From DATKXU01 sp035528905 (lineage in GTDB: Bacteria > Armatimonadota > UBA5829 > DTJY01), in NCBI GenBank assembly GCA_035528905.1, contig DATKXU010000118.1, forward strand, positions 1 through 29,099: DNA of 29,099 nt, given 5' to 3'. Below, one piece after another: positions 14,467-20,320 of this stretch. Positions within the stretch are counted from its first letter, which is position 1; each line of letters begins with the position of its first letter. The position numbers and the translations under genes are program-made. The notes under the pieces were generated by a model. The model saw only the letters and a list, made by a program, of their open reading frames with translations. It was not told the DNA's origin and made no database searches.

Positions 14467-15660
14467 TTGACTACTACTAAAGAGAGAATAGCCCTGACGG
14501 GCAACGAAGCCGCGGCGATGGCAATGAAGCAGATCAACCCCGATGTTTGCGCCGCTTACCCCATCACGCCTGCTACGGAGATCATGCAGATATTTGCAAG
14601 CTACGTGGCCGACGGGCTGGTTGATACCGAGCTGGTAACGGTCGAGAGCGAGCACAGCGCGATGAGTGCGACTATCGGCGCGGCTGCTGCGGGAGCCAGA
14701 GCGATGACTGCTACGTCGTCGCAGGGACTGGCTCTGATGTGGGAGATGCTCTACATCGCAGCCGGACTGAGGCTGCCCATCGTCATGCCGATGGTCAACC
14801 GTGCCCTGAGCGCTCCGATCAACATACACTGCGACCACAGCGACTCCATGGGCGCACGGGACAGCGGATGGATCCAGATCTTCTCCGAAAACGCCCAGGA
14901 GACTTATGACAACACCATCCAGGCGGTCCGAATCGCGGAGCATCCGGATCTTCTTCTGCCGGCCATGGTGACGCTGGATGGATTCATCATCAGCCACGCC
15001 ATGGAGCCTGTGGATGTCTACGAAACTGAGCAGGTTTGGAAGTTCATCGGCCCGTACAAGCCGAGGTACTCGCTTCTGGATGTGGATCACCCGATCACAG
15101 TGGGCGCGATTGACCTCACGGATTACTACTTCGAGCACAAGCGCTCCGAGGTCGAGCCTATGTTGTACGCCCACAGGGTCATTGAGGAAGTCGGTGTGGA
15201 TTTCGAGCGCCGGTTCGGCAGGCGGTACGGGCTCTTCGAAGAGTACAAGATGGAGGATGCGGAAGTCGCCGCCGTCGTTCTTGGCTCGACGGCAGGCACC
15301 GCGAAGGTCGTGGTGGACGAGCTGCGCGAGAAAGGCGTGAAGGCGGGGATGGTGAAGATTCGCGTATTCCGGCCCTTCCCGTACAAGCAGATCGCAGACG
15401 CGCTCAGCAAAGTCGCCGTCGTGGCGGTGCTCGATCGCTCGGAAGGCATGGCTGGTTTCGGCGGGCCGGTCTTCGGCGAAGTGCGTTCGGCCTTGTACGA
15501 TTTGGAGAAGCGTCCGGTCGTAATTGACTACGTTTACGGACTGGGTGGGCGAGACATCACGTTGGGCCATATCTCATCCGTGTACGACGAAGCCCTGGCG
15601 ATTTCCAGGGACGGCAAGCGACCCTCCAGCCTCGTGAGCTACCTGGGCGTGAGGGAATAG
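14467..15660 (+). CDS. porA: Pyruvate:ferredoxin oxidoreductase, alpha subunit
   Basis: This 397-residue protein carries the POR N-terminal pyrimidine-binding domain and the transketolase C-like domain. Visible are AAYPITPATEIMQ (substrate region), VESEHSAMSATIGAAAAGAR, SSQGLALMWEM and NRALSAPINIHCDHSDSMGA, the last being characteristic of pyruvate-type rather than 2-oxoglutarate-type enzymes. The start is TTG 14467, with AGGAGG seven bases upstream. Beta follows after 12 bases. The three genes are tightly spaced and clearly one operon. The specific substrate is inferred. Confidence 0.95.
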   Translation: MTTTKERIALTGNEAAAMAMKQINPDVCAAYPITPATEIMQIFASYVADGLVDTELVTVESEHSAMSATIGAAAAGARAMTATSSQGLALMWEMLYIAAGLRLPIVMPMVNRALSAPINIHCDHSDSMGARDSGWIQIFSENAQETYDNTIQAVRIAEHPDLLLPAMVTLDGFIISHAMEPVDVYETEQVWKFIGPYKPRYSLLDVDHPITVGAIDLTDYYFEHKRSEVEPMLYAHRVIEEVGVDFERRFGRRYGLFEEYKMEDAEVAAVVLGSTAGTAKVVVDELREKGVKAGMVKIRVFRPFPYKQIADALSKVAVVAVLDRSEGMAGFGGPVFGEVRSALYDLEKRPVVIDYVYGLGGRDITLGHISSVYDEALAISRDGKRPSSLVSYLGVRE

Positions 15661-15672
15661 AGGAGAATTCGA

Positions 15673-16599
15673 ATGGCTAATCTGAAGGAACTAGCAAAGA
15701 AAGGGGAGCTGCTGTCCCCTGGGCACCGAGCGTGCGCAGGCTGCACCTTCCCTCAGATAATACGTCAGACTCTGGCGGCGGCGGATACGCCTGTGGTTGT
15801 GTGCGCGGCGACCGGCTGCATGGAGGTCACCACCACCATCTTCCCGTATACGGCGTGGAGGGTGCCATTCATTCACAGCGCATTCGAGAACGCGGCGGCG
15901 ACGATCAGCGGCGTCGAGGCGGCTTACGAGTCTTTGAAGCGGCAGGGGAAATACGACCGCGAGGTGAAGTTCATCGCCTTCGGCGGCGACGGCGGGACCT
16001 ACGACATCGGCCTCCAGTCCCTTTCGGGAGCGATGGAGCGCGGCCACAACATACTTTATATCTGCTACAACAACGAAGCCTACATGAACACAGGCATCCA
16101 GCGGTCAAGCGCGACGCCGAAGGGCGCAGATACCACGACCTCGCCGGTGGGCAAGGTCAAGCTGGGGAAGGCGCAGTTCCGCAAGGACCTGACCGCCATC
16201 ATGGTGGCGCACCGGATTCCATACGCGGCACAGGCTTCGCCGAGCCACTGGAATGACCTGGTGACGAAAGTCCAGAAGGCCCTGGCGGTAGACGGCCCGG
16301 CGTTCATCAATTGCTTGATGCCATGCCGGCTGGGTTGGGCATTCCAGCCGCAGTACGCTGTGAAGGTCGCGAGGGATGCGGTGAGCTCCTGCTACTGGCC
16401 GCTTTACGAGGTCGAGAGCGGGAAATACCGGATCACATACAAGCCCAGAGAGAAGCTGCCGATCAGCGAGTTTCTCAAGGAGCAGACGAAGTTCCGGCAC
16501 ATGTTCAAGCCTGGCAACGAGCACATGATCGAGGAGTTCCAGGCTGAGGTAGACGCCCGCTGGGAAGAGCTGCTCAAGAGAGAAACCTGCGGGTGCTAG
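15673..16599 (+). CDS. porB: Pyruvate:ferredoxin oxidoreductase, beta subunit
   Basis: This 308-residue subunit binds thiamine diphosphate and the proximal [4Fe-4S] cluster. C21 and C24 lie in HRACAGC, C49 in AATGCME, and the fourth ligand is C214 or C218 in INCLMPCRLGW. The ThDP/Mg motif is GGDGGTYDIG (104-113) through CYNNEAYMNTG. ATG 15673 has GAGGAG seven bases upstream. With no delta subunit nearby, the electron acceptor or a separate ferredoxin subunit must be encoded elsewhere or be soluble ferredoxin. After its stop come a promoter and hairpin for pdxS. Confidence 0.95.
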   Translation: MANLKELAKKGELLSPGHRACAGCTFPQIIRQTLAAADTPVVVCAATGCMEVTTTIFPYTAWRVPFIHSAFENAAATISGVEAAYESLKRQGKYDREVKFIAFGGDGGTYDIGLQSLSGAMERGHNILYICYNNEAYMNTGIQRSSATPKGADTTTSPVGKVKLGKAQFRKDLTAIMVAHRIPYAAQASPSHWNDLVTKVQKALAVDGPAFINCLMPCRLGWAFQPQYAVKVARDAVSSCYWPLYEVESGKYRITYKPREKLPISEFLKEQTKFRHMFKPGNEHMIEEFQAEVDARWEELLKRETCGC

Positions 16600-16619
16600 G
16601 CAGCAGGCGTGCGTCTGCA

Positions 16620-16628
16620 TGATATAAT
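16620..16628 (+). promoter_or_regulatory. Extended -10 promoter for pdxST
   Basis: TGATATAAT combines TG at -15/-14 with a perfect TATAAT (16623-16628). There is no good -35, as expected for an extended -10 promoter. Transcription would start near 16635, inside the left arm of the palindrome that follows. Confidence 0.6.
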
Positions 16629-16633
16629 ATTGT

Positions 16634-16656
16634 AGGGGCGAGGTGACCTCGCCCCT
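16634..16656. repeat. Perfect GC-rich hairpin in the pdxS leader
   Basis: AGGGGCGAGG, loop TGA, then CCTCGCCCCT give a 10-bp perfect stem. No T-run follows, so it is unlikely to be a porB terminator. It would form the very 5' end of the pdxST mRNA, or it is a dispersed REP-like element. Confidence 0.7.
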
Positions 16657-16682
16657 CCGAGGCCCCGAGAAGGTGATCTGCG

Positions 16683-17573
16683 ATGAATGATGAGCAGAAA
16701 TCAACATGGCGAACTAAAGTTGGACTCGCCGAGATGCTCAAGGGCGGCGTCATAATGGACGTGACCAACGCCGAGCAGGCCAAGATAGCCGAGGAAGCCG
16801 GAGCGGTCGCGGTAATGGCCTTGGAGCGCGTGCCTGCCGACATCCGCAAAGAAGGCGGCGTGGCGCGAATGGCCGATCCCTCCAAGATCAAGGAGATAAT
16901 GGATGCCGTGGCTATCCCGGTTATGGCGAAGGTCAGGATCGGCCACTTCGTGGAGGCCCAGATACTCGAGGCGCTTGGCGTGGACTACATTGACGAAAGC
17001 GAGGTCCTCACGCCTGCGGACGAGCTGTTCCATATTGACAAGCACCAGTTCAAGGTGCCGTTCGTGTGCGGCTGCCGTGATCTCGGCGAGGCGCTCCGGC
17101 GCATCGGCGAAGGTGCGGCGATGATCCGCACGAAAGGTGAGGCCGGCTCCGGCAACATCGTGGAGGCCGTCCGACACATGAGGGCCGTCCTGTCGGAGGT
17201 CAGGCGCCTGCAGTCCATGCCGCGTGAGGAATTGATGACTTACGCAAAGAATATCGGCGCGCCTTATGAGCTGGTAGTCGAGACTGCGGAGAAGGGCAGA
17301 CTGCCGGTGCCGAACTTCTCGGCTGGGGGCGTGGCGACTCCCGCCGATGCCGCGTTGATGATGCAGCTCGGAGCTGAGGCAGTCTTCGTTGGATCGGGCA
17401 TATTCAAGTCTCAGGATCCGGCGAAACGCGCCAAGGCTATCGTTGACGCCACAACCTATTACGACAAACCTGAGATTCTGGCTGAGCTTTCGATGGGGCT
17501 GGGGGAGGCCATGCCCGGCCTGGATATACGTCAACTCGATGAAAAGGATCTCCTGTCAACCCGTGGCTGGTAG
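16683..17573 (+). CDS. pdxS: Pyridoxal 5'-phosphate synthase, synthase subunit PdxS
   Basis: PdxS makes PLP from ribose 5-phosphate, glyceraldehyde 3-phosphate and ammonia delivered by PdxT. The 296-residue TIM barrel has D26 in GVIMDVTN, the Schiff-base lysine K83 in VMAKVRIGH, the second lysine K151 in MIRTKGEAGSG, and the C-terminal NFSAGGVATPADAALMMQLG phosphate-binding region. ATG 16683 has AAGGTG about nine bases upstream. The glutaminase pdxT follows. This deoxyxylulose-phosphate-independent route is the common one outside most Proteobacteria. The product may serve alanine racemase and other PLP enzymes. Confidence 0.97.
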   Translation: MNDEQKSTWRTKVGLAEMLKGGVIMDVTNAEQAKIAEEAGAVAVMALERVPADIRKEGGVARMADPSKIKEIMDAVAIPVMAKVRIGHFVEAQILEALGVDYIDESEVLTPADELFHIDKHQFKVPFVCGCRDLGEALRRIGEGAAMIRTKGEAGSGNIVEAVRHMRAVLSEVRRLQSMPREELMTYAKNIGAPYELVVETAEKGRLPVPNFSAGGVATPADAALMMQLGAEAVFVGSGIFKSQDPAKRAKAIVDATTYYDKPEILAELSMGLGEAMPGLDIRQLDEKDLLSTRGW

Positions 17574-18282
17574 AGCTCTGGAAGTTGGAAGTCGGAAGTC
17601 GGAGGTTGGAAGCCCGCCGTGTGCGGACGCCTGGTATGATCCACAATCCGAAATCCGAAGTCCGAAATCCGAAATCGTCGTCGGGGTGCTGGCACTTCAG
17701 GGCGGCGTGGAGAAGCATATCCGAATGCTGGAGCGGTGCGAAGTGCGCGCGATCCCGGTTCGTCTGACGGAGGAGCTCGATGCTGTCCACGGGCTGGTCA
17801 TACCGGGCGGCGAGAGCACGACCGTCGGCAAACTGATGGCTCGCTATGGATTGGACAGGGACATCATCAAGCGTGCGAAGAAGGGCATGCCGGTTTTCGG
17901 GACGTGTGCCGGCATGATATTGCTTGCCGAGAACATCGTCGGAAGCGAGCAGCACCGCCTTGGCCTGATGGCCTCGACCGTGCTCCGCAATGCATTTGGC
18001 CGTCAGGTAGACAGCTTCGAGGCGGACCTGGATATAAGCGCAATCGGGCCGCCTGCGTTTCGGGCCGTGTTTATACGCGCTCCATACGCGGTACAAGTCA
18101 ACGGAAACATCGAGATACTGGCGCTCTACAAGGGTAAGGGCGTGCTGCTGAAACAGGGCAATTTGCTGGCGAGCGCCTTCCATCCCGAACTCACCGACGA
18201 TTCAAGAATACACCAGTATTTCGTCGGTTTGGTTCGGCAGTCGCTCTCTACGCAATCGTCCAAGCCAGAGAGGTCAGCATGA
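17563..18282 (+). CDS. pdxT: Pyridoxal 5'-phosphate synthase, glutaminase subunit PdxT (start unclear)
   Basis: PdxT hydrolyses glutamine and channels ammonia to PdxS. Homology starts at an ATC codon, 17674 (IVVGVLALQGG). From there the oxyanion motif PGGEST is at 44-49, the nucleophile C78 in GTCAGM, and the H170/E172 pair in FHPELT, so the triad is complete. The start codon is a problem: no in-frame ATG, GTG or TTG lies between 17566 and 17685. GTG 17563 overlaps the end of pdxS and would add 37 residues encoded largely by 7-base repeats. GTG 17686 would remove the first beta-strand residues. I give the longer form; the true start is undecided. The stop overlaps the next ATG (ATGA). Confidence 0.88.
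   Translation: MAGRALEVGSRKSEVGSPPCADAWYDPQSEIRSPKSEIVVGVLALQGGVEKHIRMLERCEVRAIPVRLTEELDAVHGLVIPGGESTTVGKLMARYGLDRDIIKRAKKGMPVFGTCAGMILLAENIVGSEQHRLGLMASTVLRNAFGRQVDSFEADLDISAIGPPAFRAVFIRAPYAVQVNGNIEILALYKGKGVLLKQGNLLASAFHPELTDDSRIHQYFVGLVRQSLSTQSSKPERSA
17579..17676. repeat. Two heptad-repeat blocks in the pdxT start region
   Basis: GGAAGTC/GGAAGTT-type units fill 17579-17612, and CCGAAAT/CCGAAGT units fill about 17641-17676. The second block runs directly into the first conserved PdxT codons. Both occupy the place where a start codon and ribosome binding site are expected. Confidence 0.75.
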
Positions 18283-19442
18283 TTTCCGGAGGATCGCTTA
18301 GAAAGCTGGCCGGCGCCATCCGTGACTCGCTGGCCTCAGCGGGTTCCTTGCTCCTCATCCTGCTCCTGGCAGCGTCCCAGTCTGCGCATGCCGGGGATCG
18401 GGAGTCTATAACCATAAAATGGAAAACCCCTGCGAGCCAACCCGTATGCTTGGCTATGTCAGCGGCCGGCAGGTTCTTCGGGACGGTTGCTAAGGACGGG
18501 ACTGTTCGCCTCTACGGCCGCAATGGGAGTCAGCTCTGGGAACAGCGAGTGGAAGGCGCCACCGATGTGCTGATTGCCAGGAACGCGCAGAGCGTGCTCG
18601 TGTATTCTAAGCTGAACCCCATGCAGCGGGCCGTATATTTCTTCCGGAATGATGGCCAGCGGCTGTGGCGGCACGAGGTAGAGGGCAGCGTGTGGTCTGC
18701 CTCAGTCTCGCCGGATGGGAACTACGCGGCGGTAACCTCTGGTGAGGGCCGCATCTACGTGTACAAGCCCGATCCGCGCCGCCCGACTTACCGCAGATGG
18801 CGGCTGGACGGCATAGGCTACCGTGTGGTATTCAGTGCGGACAGCCGGCGTGTGATCGTGGGAACGAGCCAGGAATCGGCGCTGGTCTGCTATGATATCC
18901 GCGGCCGCTTCCAGTGGCGCTGCAGACACGACACCGACCGCCAGTACGAGCTGTGTGCCAGCGCGGACGGAAGGCGAATCCTCGGCGTGCTTCCGGCGAC
19001 TCAGCATGACCCGGGCATAGAGTTCTGCCTCTGGGATTCCGGCGGAAAGCGTCTTTGGAAGCGGTCCCTGGACAGCTTTGATGCACGTGCCCTGATCTCT
19101 CCGAAAAGCCAGTACGTGGCCATCAGCTATGCCAGCTTCCTCTCTCACGAAGGGTCGGGCATAATCGAACAGAAAGTCGCTGTCTACCGGTGCGACGGCC
19201 AGCTTCTCTGGGACAAAGGCGGATTGTTCTTCAGCCCATATCTTGTGGCTCTGTCTCCGAAGGGATCATCGGTGATCGTGTCGGATGGAGACCGTTCGCT
19301 CTACAATATAGACAAGCACGGCAAGCTCCTCTCGAAACTCACCCTTCGTGGAACGCTGCGCAAAACCATATCTTCCGAAGATGGACGAAGAATCTTAGCA
19401 TACTGCGGTGACGGCTGGCTGTATCTCATGCAGGTGGGCTAG
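18279..19442 (+). CDS. Secreted beta-propeller (WD40/PQQ-like) protein
   Basis: The 387-residue protein has a signal peptide with hydrophobic core SLLLILLLAASQSAHA and likely cleavage near residue 38. The rest is a repeated beta pattern typical of a propeller: VRLYGRNGSQLWEQRVEG, VYFFRNDGQRLWRHEVEG, SVSPDGNYAAVTSGEGRIYV, VVFSADSRRVIVGTSQESAL and IDKHGKLLSKLTLRG. Blades mix WD40-like (SPDG..AAVTS) and PQQ-like (DG..LW) features. It probably acts outside the cytoplasm as a binding scaffold; no catalytic residue is evident. ATG 18279 overlaps the pdxT stop and has GAGAGG five bases upstream, so it is translationally coupled, though no link to vitamin B6 is known. Confidence 0.8.
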   Translation: MISGGSLRKLAGAIRDSLASAGSLLLILLLAASQSAHAGDRESITIKWKTPASQPVCLAMSAAGRFFGTVAKDGTVRLYGRNGSQLWEQRVEGATDVLIARNAQSVLVYSKLNPMQRAVYFFRNDGQRLWRHEVEGSVWSASVSPDGNYAAVTSGEGRIYVYKPDPRRPTYRRWRLDGIGYRVVFSADSRRVIVGTSQESALVCYDIRGRFQWRCRHDTDRQYELCASADGRRILGVLPATQHDPGIEFCLWDSGGKRLWKRSLDSFDARALISPKSQYVAISYASFLSHEGSGIIEQKVAVYRCDGQLLWDKGGLFFSPYLVALSPKGSSVIVSDGDRSLYNIDKHGKLLSKLTLRGTLRKTISSEDGRRILAYCGDGWLYLMQVG

Positions 19443-19640
19443 GGAACAGCCGTCAGCGATACCGGATGTTCGATGCTGGATCCGATGTTCCCCCTAGCTC
19501 CTCTGCCCCTTCCCCTACTTATCACAACTCACAAGTAGGAGTACGAGTAGGAGTGGCTCCCTGGGTCCCTTGACCCCCTTGTCCGCTGTAGTCCCGTCCG
19601 CCTCAGGCGGATCGGGACGAATGCGGATGGATCCCTACAT
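19443..19640. repeat. Intergenic block of heptad repeats and a REP-like palindrome
   Basis: No gene is seen. 19463-19491 has 7-base units of the GGATGTT/CGATGCT type. 19532-19556 has AGTAGG/AGTACG units with a period nearer six. 19591-19618 is a two-part palindrome (GTCCCG and TCCGCC, loop TCA, GGCGGA, one bulged T, CGGGAC). These separate the plus-strand operon from the convergent minus-strand HTH gene. Confidence 0.6.
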
Positions 19641-19678
19641 AAGAGAAAACCTCCTCCGGCTTCCGTTCCAGAGGAGGT
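19641..19678 (-). terminator. Intrinsic terminator of the LuxR-type gene
   Basis: On the minus strand ACCTCCTC (19678-19671) pairs with GAGGAGGT (19656-19649) across a 14-base loop, followed by TTTTCTCTT. It lies about 100 bases past the stop codon of the HTH gene. Confidence 0.75.
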
Positions 19679-19780
19679 CAAGCGCAGAACTACGACACGG
19701 CAAAGCAGACACTTGTCAGATCGGCGACCTGGTCTTACCGAGTCTGCTTCTCGCAGCCACGGTAAGCCGCTTCGAACTTG

Positions 19781-20044
19781 TTACATTGATCTAAACCCAG
19801 CAGTTTCAAGCGGTATCAGGCCGAGGCTGGTCGCTCTGCGGAAGGCTTGTACACGATTGCTGACTTGCAGCTTCTCGTAAATGTTGGCGAGGTGGAAATC
19901 CACTGTCCGTTTGCTTACGTACAGTTCCTCGGCAACCTCTTTGCTCGACTTCCCTTCGATCACGAGGCCCAGGACCTCCAGTTCACGTTTGGTGAGATGT
20001 ATGGTCCTGTCCATGTGAATTTGAGGAATAGTCATAGCCCTCAT
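19781..20044 (-). CDS. Stand-alone LuxR/GerE-type HTH regulator
   Basis: The 87-residue protein is almost entirely one LuxR C-terminal HTH domain. LTKRELEVLGLVIEGKSSKE is followed by VAEELYVSKRTVDFHLANIY and EKLQVSNRVQAFRRA. There is no receiver or PAS domain. This is close to the minimal architecture of Bacillus GerE (74 residues). ATG 20044 has AAAGGAG seven bases upstream. It has its own terminator and lies downstream of the GT-C/TPR gene on the same strand across a 276-base gap, so it is probably independently transcribed. Its target is unknown. Confidence 0.9.
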   Translation of the reverse strand: MRAMTIPQIHMDRTIHLTKRELEVLGLVIEGKSSKEVAEELYVSKRTVDFHLANIYEKLQVSNRVQAFRRATSLGLIPLETAGFRSM

Positions 20045-20320
20045 CCCGTAGCTCCTTTCTCGTGTCGCCGCTTCCAGGTGAATTGTTCCATATTCTTACC
20101 AGGATTTGAGGGGAAAAGGGCTGGCTTCTTCGCGAATGGCGTGTCTAAGATGGTGCTCCGGTGGGCGCTGCACCCTCAGCTCAGTGTTTGAGTCACTCGA
20201 TTCCGTGGATCGCCCCGGTGTGGTTCGTCCGCCAGGAGCTCGAGTCACCTGCCTTCAGCGGCTGAAGGACCTGCGTAGTCTCTCACTGGGGACTTTCGAT
20301 AGTGTGGACGACGAGGAGCG
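20045..20320. other. Gap upstream of the LuxR-type gene
   Basis: This 276-base gap has a small perfect hairpin (CCTTCAG 20252-20258 with CTGAAGG 20262-20268). On the minus strand a short frame ends in TGA overlapping the LuxR ATG; from its only ATG it encodes 16 residues (MEQFTWKRRHEKGATG) without a good ribosome binding site. It could be a leader peptide or a remnant. I recognise no riboswitch and no strong promoter. Confidence 0.3.

Noticed and set aside
14461..15570. Minus-strand ORF of 369 codons opposite porA
   Set aside because: It is the shadow of porA, rich in His and Arg, with no recognisable motif.
16634..16656. porB terminator
   Set aside because: The stem is strong but no T-run follows on either strand, and an extended -10 element sits immediately upstream.
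20045..20320. Riboswitch (c-di-AMP or cobalamin type) upstream of the LuxR gene
   Set aside because: Some phrases resemble parts of such aptamers, but I could not assemble the required conserved core or an expression platform.
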